Assembly (NCBI RefSeq): GCF_050947875.1
Contig: NC_134571.1
Location: 223,830,024 to 223,894,023 of the forward strand
Direction: 5' to 3'
Source: Dermacentor variabilis
Lineage: Eukaryota; Arthropoda; Arachnida; Ixodida; Ixodidae
Length of the DNA stretch: 64,000 nt
Part shown: positions 50,644-59,145 of the stretch, piece by piece
Layout: each line of letters starts with the position of its first letter
Numbering within the stretch: the first letter of the stretch is position 1
Program-made: the position numbers and the translations under genes
The notes under the pieces: generated by a model
Told to the model about the DNA's origin: nothing
Seen by the model: the letters and a program-made list of their open reading frames with translations, nothing else
Database searches by the model: none

Positions 50644-52842
50644 GTCACTTATGATGCACAAGCTTCCACATTGACCTTTCTTTTGGACAATTTGGAAGAT
50701 GTGAGTAGGCGTTCAGTGTATTGCCATACTATCACTGAGAATATGTGATCACTGTTATGTGTCCTACCCATACCAGGTTGGGGATAGTGCTGCGACAATT
50801 CTAGACAGCTCTTGTGCATTTTAGGAAACAAAAGTAAGTAGTCCTGCCGACAGCTTAAGCTTACAGGCACACCAGGCACCATAACACCGTGCCAACTGTT
50901 GCTGTCGTTCTCTCAGCAGGAGACTTCCCACAGTGAGCCTGCAGTGTTCACTGATGCATTTGAAAGTGAACCAGCTGTAAGTGACCTCCTGCGCCACTTA
51001 CTGACACAAGCGCTGTTCAATTCTTTACACACTATGAAAGCGTAAGCAGTCCTGCAAGTTCTTCTGCCTTCTTATATTGTCATATTTAAAGATAACTCAA
51101 CTTCAGCAGGCTGCAGCACACATGGAAACTACATCATTAAACAATGTTTTGAGGAAAGAAGATGTAAGTGCTCATACAGCCAGTCTAGGCTTCTGAACGC
51201 GGTGCCTGTTTAAGAAGTACACGGATTCACATGGTTTCTCCTTTCATAGGCTCATTGCAGCGAAGATACGTTTGCCAGTTCTGGCACAGCTTATGAACCA
51301 GATGTGAGTGGTCAGAACAATCTAGGCTTTTTGAAATGCCGCTTCAAGTGGAACTGAGCTTTCAATTCTTCAGGTTTCACTTCACATTGAAACTTCACTG
51401 GTCAGATGTACATTGGATAAGGAACCAGATGTGAGTGTACAGGCACTCTCTTCTCCACATGGTCATGTCTACTTCCTGTGTGACACTGCAATGATAGTTA
51501 CTGCTGTGCTTTGTTTACAGGCTTTCACTTATGGCGCAGCTACTCCAGACAGCAGTGTTGCAGAAAATGGAGTTTGTTGGAGCCTAATATCAGATCACGA
51601 ATTCGACGTAAGTATGCACGCAGATTGTTTGAGTTGCCGGATGACATGTTTATGCTTCTCACAAAACTGTCATTTTGTCAGATTCACGTAAACAAAACCA
51701 AGCACATCATGACAAGCAAAAATACAAAGGCAATATTTTGCAATGCTAACGTGTTCTACTTCATGAAATGCATTTCCACTTCCTTGTAGCTGATGAAAGA
51801 TAGCTCCACACAATGGGAACTGCCACCAGCAGACCATTCCTACACCAGCACGAGACTTTCTATGACCATGAGAACTAGTTCCTATCGAACACGGACCAAT
51901 GATGACATTCTTTTTTACGCTGGCATTTCTGTGGCTGTATTCGACAAGCTCGTGTCAGGACTGAAGACTCAAGACAAGACAGTTCGCAAGCTCTTGACCA
52001 TAGAAGACCAGCTATTATTGACACTCATGAGGCTTAGACTGGGCCTCCTTTGTGGAGATTTAGCAAGACGGTTCGAGGTCGCTGTGCCTTATGTTTCTAG
52101 AACATTTTCGAGAGTGCTGGACGACCTGGTGAAGATCATGCAAGAAATTGTTTTGTGGCTTCCCCGCTCAAAGTTGCGGGCAAACATGCCTGAGAGTTTC
52201 AGAAACAGTCAGTACAGTCGTACAACATGCATATTCGACTGCACTGAAGCACTAATGCAAAGGCCACGGAAACTGATGGCCAAATCCCAAAGTTACAGCC
52301 AATGCAAGGTTGCAAACACGATGAAATTTCTTACCGTCATAGCCCGAAATGGATTTATAATGTTTGTGTCAGATGTGTATGGAGGCAGGGCGTCAGACAA
52401 ATACATTGTAAAGACATGTGCAGTGGAAGAGTACCTCCTTCCAGGTGATGAGATAATGGCAGACCGTGGTTTGAAGCTTGACCCGTATCTTGAGGCTCAA
52501 GGGATTAAAGGGAACAGGCCTACATTTACAAAAGGTAGGTGTCCACAATAGTGTTTGTCATAACCTGGGTTAATTTAAGAGATACACAGTAATTACATGT
52601 ACATGGTTGTTTTTTTTTTCTCAGGAAAGGATCAGCTACCTGAAAGTGAAGTCACTGAAACTAGGCGCATCGCTTCGCTACGAATTCATGTTGAGCGGGC
52701 AATCAACCGAATCAAGAGGTACGGAATTTTCAAGCAAGTACTGCCCATCATCTCAAGAAAGTATGCCAGCAAAATTGTCCTTGTTTGTGCTGGACTCTGT
52801 AAACTTAAACGCCCGCTCATCAACGAACAGACAGGAACATAA
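50644..52842 (+). CDS. DDE transposase (PIF/Harbinger, DDE_Tnp_4 type), exons 2-9
   Basis: Eight exons join without a stop into 444 codons: 50,644-50,700, 50,917-50,976, 51,107-51,163, 51,250-51,303, 51,374-51,430, 51,521-51,607, 51,790-52,534 and 52,625-52,842 (TAA). Each intron is GT-AG with a GTRAGT-like donor, except the last (GTAGGT). Exons 2-7 are phase 0 and code for acidic, Ser/Thr-rich linkers. Exon 8 has a helix-turn-helix segment (LLTIEDQLLLTLMRLRLGL, then DLARRFEVAVPYVSRTFSRV), then catalytic motifs: IFDCTE with the first Asp, SDVYGGRASD, and MADRG with the second Asp. Exon 9 has HVERAINRIKRYGIF with the final Glu. This is the layout of nuclear transposases related to HARBI1. The enzyme would cut at the element's inverted repeats. 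Downstream is AATAAA. The THAP exon upstream is broken, so a full-length active protein is unlikely from this copy. Confidence 0.85.
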
Positions 52843-53430
52843 AGCATACCGTATGCACTTTAATTTAGCCTTAAGTATTCTGTGAGAACTGAGTAGGGTA
52901 AACTTCACTTCACTGATGCCGTTTTAAAGCGAAAGCTTTACTGGCCGCGAACTTACGATTTCGCCGTAGCGGTGCTCCAAGGAGGCACATGACGTCACAC
53001 CGCATTCTCCTCTACTCGCCTCCACTCGCTTCGCCAGCTGCGTCGCATGCCTGATAACATGTCGGAGGATTGAAAAGGAGAGCTCGCGTGCGCCGCAACC
53101 ACAGTTGAGGCGCACGCGACAATTCTGATAAGCGGGAGGAGGCCTGGAATCGACATCGGAACGTGATGAAGAGGAAATGAATCGCCCAGGAAACAGATGA
53201 ACAGCGCGCCGAATTACTGGCTAAACGCCGCAACTAGACAACTAGACTAACCTGGACTTGCAATCAAGATTATCCAAGGCTAACCATGCTATGCCTCAGT
53301 TTTCGCTACGTATATCCTTGCATAGCCGACCTAAGCCACTGCCGATTTTTTGTAACCTCACTGGTTTCGTACCTGTGAAGCTTATGGAAGTGGTTTGAAG
53401 CCAAGGTGTTAAAAGGTGGTTGAATGTTTT
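52843..53430. other. 3' region between the convergent genes
   Basis: About 590 bp without a gene. It includes a GC-rich block (about 52,927-53,240) and the phrase CAATCAAGATTATCCAAGG, which may belong to a dispersed repeat. I cannot identify it from one copy. Confidence 0.35.
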
Positions 53431-53436
53431 TTTATT
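53431..53436 (-). terminator. Poly(A) signal of the nuclease gene
   Basis: TTTATT on the plus strand is AATAAA on the minus strand, 74 bp beyond the end of the nuclease frame. It forms the left arm of an inverted repeat with the plus-strand signal at 53,483. Confidence 0.55.
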
Positions 53437-53482
53437 CATTCAATATACTTGGATGGTTCCAATGAAGCAGACATTATGAATG

Positions 53483-53488
53483 AATAAA
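53483..53488 (+). terminator. Poly(A) signal of the transposase gene
   Basis: AATAAA lies 640 bp after the transposase stop, in TGAATGAATAAAAT. It mirrors TTTTATTCATTCA at about 53,430-53,442, so both genes have facing poly(A) signals 50 bp apart. Confidence 0.5.
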
Positions 53489-53509
53489 ATTTCACTTGCT
53501 CATCACAAA

Positions 53510-54226
53510 TCAGAAATCTCTTACTTTTTGCACACAGTTAGCTTTCTTTATAATGTAGGACCTCAAGGTGAGACAGGAGATGCAAAAATAGAACCTTTTG
53601 AGCCTCTTCATGTTCTGTTCAATGTACCGTGTGTCAATAGGCACACTTACAATGACATCATTTTCAGCCGACCAGACAAAAATAGCAGGTGCTTTTGCCA
53701 CAGCAAAACATTCTAAACTGCACTTGGTCATAGTAACCATTTCTGCCACCTGGACAAAGCACAGGTTCGCCATTCAAAAGCTTTACGTCATACTTTCCCT
53801 TTTCAATTAATACCATGCAATCTGAAACTGTGGGACACTTGACCTCAACTAGGGCACCATCAGCACAAATGCCATCAGAGCTTGCAGACAGCCAAGGTTG
53901 TGTACTGCTCATTACCATACCCGACTGCGCTACAGCCGGACCAGACTTCCTCATAAATGCTACTCTTGCAATGGCTTCGGTAATGCTGCCCATGCTTTGT
54001 GGCAGCATTACCGGTAAAGCTTGGATTTGAAAGTGCAGAAACAGCTCTCGAGGGATCAGTGCTGTCCCTTTTAGGAACCCGCTTCACATTTGATGCAGTT
54101 ATGCGAAGGCGCCTGGCCATGCGCCATAGCGGGAACCCCTGTTTTCCAGTGGAAAATTCAAGGGAAGCCCGTCCTTCATTCGAAAGTACAACAAACATTT
54201 GATAAAATACTTGCAAGGGTCGCAGC
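53510..54226 (-). pseudogene. YqaJ-type nuclease, catalytic exon
   Basis: Minus-strand exon of a PD-(D/E)XK nuclease of the YqaJ/lambda-exonuclease type found in ISL2EU transposons. The first frame (54,216-53,995) has GKQGFPLWRMARRLRITAS and NPSFTGNAATKHG. After a frameshift at about 53,990, the next frame has TEAIARVAF, then SSTQPWLSASSDGICADG with the catalytic Asp, LVEVKCP with the Glu-x-Lys pair, and GYYDQVQFRMFCCGKS. A second frameshift near 53,690 is needed to reach ENDVIVSVPIDTRYIEQN. The catalytic D...ExK set is intact although the frame is not. The acceptor is probably GACAG at 54,227-54,231 on the minus strand. The protein would trim or resect DNA during transposition; its precise role in these elements is unknown to me. 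Confidence 0.8.
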
Positions 54227-54671
54227 CTGTCGGGCGTACGAAAGGGTCTGTATGTGAGTGGCGAGGTTGGCTTGGCAGATCAGTAGCACGTGGGTCCCAA
54301 GCAGCCGCATTCAATGTACTATGAAGCAAAGTCCTTGCAAGATATAAAGCAATTACACACAATTCGCCCTGCACTGTGCCGGCTAACACCACTTGTATAT
54401 ATAATGATGTGCAATAACCAAACATGATAGCAGGATTTGGTGCCTTTCAAACACAGTAGATATCTCAATCTGCATTGCTATTTAGTAAAATAAATGGCAA
54501 AAAAATAACCTGTCAGTCTCCTAACATATGCGAGTCAGTGCCAAAAAACATACTGATGCCATACAGTGCCAAAAAAGCATACGGTTTTAAGAAACAGCCG
54601 CCGCTGTAATTTTAAGGCATTTCACTTAACACAAATGCACTGATTTCATGTCGAAAAAAATGTGCCCTCAC
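54227..54671. other. Intron of the nuclease gene
   Basis: Bounded on the minus strand by GTGAGG after AACATTCCTG and by GACAG before the YqaJ exon. No other feature is visible. Confidence 0.55.
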
Positions 54672-55202
54672 CAGGAATGTTGAAGAGATCTGAAAATGGT
54701 TTGCTTTCAATGTGGTTTTTCAGCTCTACATAATTTCCGAAGTGATGAAACATTCGTGTGAGCTTTGGAGCCTTATTTTCGGAGTCCACAGTTTCTTTTT
54801 GCAGCTTAAAGTCTATATCTTCAAGGAGGACAGGTTCCACATTCCTCTTTGTTCACCTGTTCCACTGAGCCGTTTGGTCAGTACATGATGTACTGGTCAT
54901 TCCCGAGTCGACAGCCATACCGTCTTTCCACAGTAGTGCACCAACATGGCTGCAAGCCCTTGCTTTCCCAGCCATACACGCGCAGCCAGCAGTGATCACC
55001 TGTCAGGTGTGCCTGACGCAAGCCCATGCTGTCCAATGCTTTTGACTTATGGCCTGCGATGGTCGAACGTCCGCCTTGAGGTACACTAAGTCTGCGTTAA
55101 CATTGTGACAAAGCACATGGCGCACCCAGCCACTCTGTACAAAACTGTAGCAATCTAGGCTTTTGTCTGCCTCAGCTTCTTTGAGGTCACCCGGCTTCCT
55201 CT
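54672..55202 (-). pseudogene. Nuclease SWIM zinc-finger exon, 3' part
   Basis: Read on the minus strand it continues from the part at 56,183-56,284. It shows EADKSLDCYSFVQSGWVRHV, then a SWIM zinc finger, CACMAGKARACSHVGALLW, with the Cys-x-Cys and Cys-x-His pairs intact. After it come TSCTDQTAQWNR, VEPVLLEDIDF and SDLFNIPG before a GTGAGG donor. Two TGA codons interrupt the frame at 55,003-55,005 and 54,853-54,855, exactly 150 nt apart; both lie in otherwise conserved sequence and read as nonsense mutations. A SWIM finger ahead of a YqaJ nuclease is the domain order seen in ISL2EU accessory proteins. Confidence 0.8.
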
Positions 55203-56172
55203 GACCTGGAGAGGCAAAGCCGAAGATAATAATAATATTTGGGGTTTTACGTGCCAAAACCACTTTCTGATTATGAGGCACGCCGTAGTGGAGGACTCCG
55301 GAAATTTCGACCACCTGGGGTTCTTTAACGTGCACCTAAATCTAAGCACACGGGTGTTTTCGCATTTCGCCCCCATCGAAATGCGGCCGCCGTGGCCGGG
55401 ATTCGATCCCGCGACCTCGTGCTCAGCAGCCCAACACCATAGCCACTGAGCAACCACGGCGGGTAAAGCCGAAGAGTGGGTCTAAAAATTAATCTGCAGA
55501 AAACTAAAGTAATGCTTAACAGTCTCGGGAGAGAACAGCAATTTACATTAGGCAGCGAGGCACTGGAAGTCGTAAGGGAATACATCTACTTAGGGCAGGT
55601 AGTGACGGCGGATCCGGATCATGAGACGGAAATAATCAGAAGAATAAGAATGGGCTGGGGTGCGTTTGGCAGGCATTCCCAAATCATGAACAGCAGGTTG
55701 CCATTATCCCTCAAGAGAAAAGTATATAATAGCTGTGTCTTACCAGTACTCACCTACGGGGCAGAAACCTGGAGGCTTACTAAAAGGGTTCTACTCAAAT
55801 TGAGGACGACACAACGAGCTATGGAAAGAAGAATGATAGGTGTAACGCTAAGGGATAAGAAAAGAGCAGATTGGGTGAGGGAACAAATGCAAGTTAATGA
55901 CATCTTAGTTGAAATCAAGAAAAAGAAATGGGCATGGGCAGGACATGTAATGAGGAGGGAAGATAACCGATGGTCATTAAGGGTTACGGACTGGATCCCA
56001 AGGGAAGGGAAGCGTAGCAGGGGGCGGCAGAAAGTTAGGTGGGCGGATGAGATTAAGAAGTTTGCAGGGACGGCATGGCCACAATTAGTACATGACCGGG
56101 GTTGTTGGAGAAGTATGGGAGAGGCCTTTGCCCTGCAGTAGGCGTAACCAGGCTGATGATGATGATGATGAT
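55203..56172 (+). mobile_element. 5'-truncated RTE-clade LINE inside the nuclease exon
   Basis: Flanked by a perfect 10-bp duplication, GGCTTCCTCT (55,193-55,202 and 56,173-56,182). It ends in GAT repeats, the microsatellite tail usual for RTE elements. The open part (to a TAG at 56,139) encodes the segment after the RT active site: LKINLQKTKVM, a YLGQVVT block, LPVLTYGAETWRLTKR, RRMIGVTLRDKKR, WAWAGHVMRR and GRQKVRWADEI. This is the RT C-terminal domain common to RTE LINEs. The frame is open for 221 codons, so the insertion is young compared with the surrounding transposon. A SINE is inserted in its 5' part. Confidence 0.92.
55227..55464 (-). mobile_element. Ruka-like tRNA-derived SINE inside the RTE copy
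   Basis: A 238-bp SINE in minus orientation, flanked by a perfect 11-bp duplication AAAGCCGAAGA (55,216-55,226 and 55,465-55,475). Read on the minus strand it starts CCCGCCGTGGTTGCTCAGTG (tRNA-like A-box), continues with GGGATCGAATCCCG (B-box), GCATTTCGATGGGGGCGAAA, CCACTACGGCGTGCCTCA and GGTTTTGGCACGTAAAACCCC, and ends in an ATT-rich tail. I recall this family from ixodid ticks as Ruka-like. RNA polymerase III would transcribe it, with a LINE supplying reverse transcriptase. Confidence 0.92.
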
Positions 56173-56182
56173 GGCTTCCTCT

Positions 56183-56284
56183 TGATGAGATAGCACACAA
56201 TGTGGGCACTAGACACACTTGGCCATGCCTTGACGTCGTCCACCCAGCTGTTGACAAACATTGGGTGCATGTAGGTCACTCCAT
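56183..56284 (-). pseudogene. Nuclease SWIM exon, 5' part
   Basis: After a TTTTTCAG acceptor on the minus strand, the exon encodes GVTYMHPMFVNSWVDDVKAW and AHIVCYLIK. Deleting the RTE insertion and one copy of its duplication joins it in frame to KPGDLKEAEADKSLD at 55,202. Earlier exons must exist beyond 56,285, but I could not identify them; SINE-rich intron follows. Confidence 0.75.
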
Positions 56285-56424
56285 CTGAAAAATAGGTGAC
56301 ATCAATCAGTGAGTGTATATATAGGCTAAAACTAGAACGCTGTAAGAATAAGTAATCAAGCTTCCTTGCACACAATATTTGCATATACTGCAGCAACAAA
56401 TACAAAGATTAAAAATTATATTCT

Positions 56425-56647
56425 CAGGGTTTACGTGCCAAAACCACGATTTAATTACAAGGCACGCCATAGAGAACGACTCATATTAATTTTGACCACT
56501 TGGGTTTGTTTAACCTGCACCCGATGCACAGTATACAGGCATTTTAGCATTTCACTACCATCGAAATGCGGCCGCCGTGGCCGAGATTTGGTCCAGAGAC
56601 CCTGGCTTAGTAGCGCAACGCCGTAACCACTACGCCACCACGGCGGG
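56425..56647 (-). mobile_element. tRNA-derived SINE, diverged
   Basis: Same family and orientation as the SINE at 55,227-55,464: GGTTTACGTGCCAAAACCACG, then GGCACGCCATAGAGAACG, CATCGAAATGCGGCCGCCGTGG and CCACTACGCCACCACGGCGGG. It has more substitutions and lies in the presumed 5' intron of the nuclease gene. A TTATA repeat may mark its target duplication. Confidence 0.85.
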
Positions 56648-56804
56648 TTATAACATACAATGGGAACATGCTATGGGAGAATACAGATCATCGATCTCAT
56701 ATGTGTTAAACTGTGAGATGCACCTGGGAGGCGACATTGTCATGCCCGTGACTCAAATTGCAACGTCCCTACATTCCCTTCACTAAAACATTAAATGCTG
56801 TTTC

Positions 56805-56935
56805 CAGTGGGGTACTCTAGATTACTTTGACCAGCTCGGCTCCTTTAGTGTAAACACAACGCACGGCAGTACTCTGCGGCCGGCCTTAAGTCCGACAGCG
56901 CAACGCCATAGCCACTGGGCTACCGCGGAGTGCTC
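56805..56935 (-). mobile_element. tRNA-derived SINE fragment
   Basis: Minus-strand reading gives CTCCGCGGTAGCCCAGTGGC (tRNA-like head), and the other end gives GGTCAAAGTAATCTAGAGTACCCC, which corresponds to the GGTCGAAATTTCCGGAGTCC part of the neighbouring SINEs. The middle is deleted. Confidence 0.55.
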
Positions 56936-57590
56936 GTTTTTCTGAGACGGTAGATATCGCTTTGTTCCCATATCGTTTCCATTTATTACATGAGATGAGG
57001 CTTCGTAGCATGCCAGCAATGCGGGCGGATTATTAGGACGGCTAGACGGCTTTCCGCGGTCGCAGGTCAGTACAAACTGCGTCGTTCCGCACATGTCTGA
57101 GTCGAAAGCACTTGCGACAGAGAGCGAAGATTTCGAGAAGACACCGCCGCGAAGCGATCCTAAGCAGCTTGGCTGGAAACCAGTCATGCGATAAGATATT
57201 GTTAATAGAAGGATAGCGAGCGATGGGAAGATGCGGTGTCCGCGCCGCCACAAACGTGCGAGCTGACAGCTGCGCTAACACTCCCGTTCAAAGTACAACT
57301 CACAGACGCACCTGTATGTAATTGCTGGCTGCGCGATGACGGACACAGCGAACGATGAAACACAGCATGCATTGTTTATTCTACGCGAAACTTACGCGCG
57401 AAACATTGCGAGTTGAGCGCACACATTCACCGATGTCGATTGTATCCCCAGCCGACAATGTGCGGGTCCCGCTGGCTCCTGGCTGCGTGCTGCTGTTCGT
57501 TGTCGCCACTGTGTGGCCATTTCCTAGCAGCGATGAAGACTTCGCGAGCAGAAAGATGCGTCTGCAACGCGCTAACAAAAAATTGGAGGA
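56936..57590. other. Right part of the transposon, no recognised gene
   Basis: GC-balanced sequence with short frames on both strands. The nuclease gene's first exons and promoter should lie here or further right. A minus-strand frame at about 57,042-57,281 is open for 79 codons but shows no domain. Confidence 0.35.
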
Positions 57591-58490
57591 CGCTTAAGCT
57601 TCGCCTTCAAGAGTGGAACGCGACAGCGTTCCCATCGACCCGCCAAGGGGTGTAAGACAATGCGCTACGGCGCAGGGATCACCTACGAGGCGCCCCGCAT
57701 CGGACTTTGCGGCCACCTATCACACGGAGAGCGTCGAGCAACGCAGCGTTCGGCGCGGCAACGAAACGTGCGCCTGAGCAAACGGAACGAACCAAAGAAC
57801 TCGGTGTCTCGGAGGGGGAAACGATGTACGCCAGCCAAACGTCGTGATCGGCACGGGCAGAGAGATAGATAGATAGTGATCTAAAGAAAGGAACGGCGCT
57901 TGATTCTGCAAACCGCGTGGGAGCACGGCGAAGCGTCGTCAGGGGAGAGGGAGTCGGAGCCGCGACGCGCCTGGCACCGGTCCGCGCACAGCCCCAATGC
58001 GCGCATGGCGCGCCACCTGTCGGGGCAGCGCCGTACATTGAGAGGAGGGGGTCTTCTGTGTTTGCCGCAAGATGGCTCTGCGTGTGCGGTAAGCGCAGAA
58101 GAAATGTAGCGGAAACTTACTTCGCTACTCGTGTAAATGCGACTTCTGTAAGTTACATGCTCATAATTACCGATATACACCGCAGTATAACTTTCTACGG
58201 CACGTTTTTAAGGCAACACCGCGTTCACTAGAAGCGCGTTTGTACCGCTTTCAAGCATCGAACTCGTGGCTGAGTGGTAGCGTCTCCGTCTCACACTCCG
58301 GAAACCCTGGTTCGATTCCCACCCAGCCCATCTTGGAAGTTGCTTTTTATTTATGAAGTGCCTGCCGTGATTTATCGCTCACGGCCAACGCCGCGGACGC
58401 CGACGCCGACACCGACGCCGCCGACACCGACGCCGACGACACCGGCTTTTCTGCGACACGAGCTCCTTAACGCTATCGCGTTAAAATTCC
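57591..58490 (-). repeat. Dispersed composite repeat with tRNA-like part
   Basis: The block runs from CTTAAGCTTCGCCTTCAAG to TTAACGCTATCGCGTTAA, a 7-bp-arm palindrome at 58,467-58,484. It contains a tRNA-like segment and a GACGCC/GACACC triplet-rich stretch (about 58,390-58,445). I recall blocks of this composition as frequent in hard tick genomes, but that memory is the only basis for calling it dispersed. Coding frames across it look fortuitous. Confidence 0.45.
58264..58331 (+). repeat. tRNA-like promoter segment of a SINE-type repeat
   Basis: TGGCTGAGTGG at 58,267-58,277 is a polymerase III A-box and GGTTCGATTCC at 58,309-58,319 a B-box, separated as in a tRNA. The acceptor stem does not pair well and there is no clear oligo-T stop at the 3' end, so a SINE head is more likely than a working tRNA gene. 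Confidence 0.65.
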
Positions 58491-58559
58491 ACAGGAATTC
58501 ACAGACACAAACGTCGGTACACCTCATACGAACACGTTGCCGAAATGCGCTGCCGACGC

Positions 58560-58660
58560 AGTTAACAGCCCAGCATGGCGCGGCTATGACGCTTCCGGTG
58601 AGAGCCGACATGTGGCGCTAGTATGATGCATATGGCGGCGCCCAGCTACCAAAATAGTCT
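58560..58660 (-). repeat. Right terminal inverted repeat of the large transposon
   Basis: Reverse complement begins AGACTATTTT, then GGCGCCGCCATAT, with AGCCGCGCCATGCTGG further in, matching the left end at 42,342. TATA (58,660-58,663) follows, as at the left end. Confidence 0.78.
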
Positions 58661-58663
58661 ATA

Positions 58664-58789
58664 CTGTGGCGAGGAAAGCATATGTCACCTTGAAGAAAAG
58701 TCCACTTTTCGAAAAGTTGGCTGCTGCTCTCACCTTGTTCTCGTTTTGCTCATCGTCTTGAATTTCCATCTCAAGCCTTCCCCGTGTTT
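58664..58789. other. Flank between transposon and LINE
   Basis: Short sequence outside the right end of the transposon. It may belong to the 5' part of the following LINE but has no readable frame. Confidence 0.3.
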
Positions 58790-59145
58790 TCCGTGGCACT
58801 CAACATAAGTGTCACATACATGGCTACCAGCTCAGAACAACAAACATGGAATGAAAATATGTATCACTGCATTAAAAATGTATAGAACAAACCTACAAGA
58901 ATAAGCCAGTCGTCCTTATAGAAGACGTGAACTGCCATATAATAGAGCGATATGGGTGGGAAAAAATTCAGCTGGCTTGCACAAGCTAGTTAAACAGTGC
59001 AACCTACACATAGCCAACCTGGACCCTACTTGCAACGGAACAAACACATGGTCACGACACCTGTACAATGACGAGACAACACGACAACACATGCGTATGT
59101 CATCCATACACATAGATGAAGAGAAGTATAAGAACTGTTGAAGTC
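58790..59145 (+). pseudogene. LINE endonuclease fragment, 5' half of a split LINE
   Basis: Plus-strand frames read as the apurinic-type endonuclease of a non-LTR retrotransposon: MYHCIKN, then NKPVVLIEDVNCHIIERYGW, where the conserved GDFNAH motif has become EDVNCH, and LHKLVKQCNLHIANLDPTCN followed by TNTWSRH. The fragment is cut off where the CR1-like element begins. The remainder of the same LINE is taken to resume at 61,859. Confidence 0.6.

Larger units (their letters stand above)
42342..58660. mobile_element. Large ISL2EU-type (PIF/Harbinger) DNA transposon with nested insertions
   Basis: The ends match as inverted repeats. Read inward, the left end begins AGACCGTTCTTTCGTAG and then GGCGCCGCCATAT. 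The right end, reverse-complemented, begins AGACTATTTTGGTAGCTG and then GGCGCCGCCATAT. Further inward, AGCAGCGCCATACTGG corresponds to AGCCGCGCCATGCTGG. TATA lies outside both ends, compatible with the 2-bp AT target duplication described for ISL2EU elements (TA cannot be excluded). Inside are a plus-strand THAP/DDE transposase gene and a convergent minus-strand SWIM/YqaJ nuclease gene, the gene pair I associate with ISL2EU. Later insertions (5,078 bp at 44,245, an RTE copy at 55,203, SINEs) inflate it to 16.3 kb; removing the first two leaves about 10.3 kb. The combination of ends, target site and both genes makes the assignment strong; the exact family name is inferred. Confidence 0.8.

Noticed and set aside
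55155..55585. Minus-strand frames over the SINE and RTE junctions
   Set aside because: They are reverse readings of the SINE and RTE sequence and run across insertion borders.
58264..58331. A functional tRNA gene
   Set aside because: A- and B-boxes are present, but the acceptor stem does not pair convincingly, and the segment is embedded in repeat sequence typical of SINE heads.
58610..58640. A 14-base match (CGCTAGTATGATGC) between the transposon's right end and some satellite units
   Set aside because: It is short, not shared by the left end and not continued on either side. With so many variant units a chance match is plausible.
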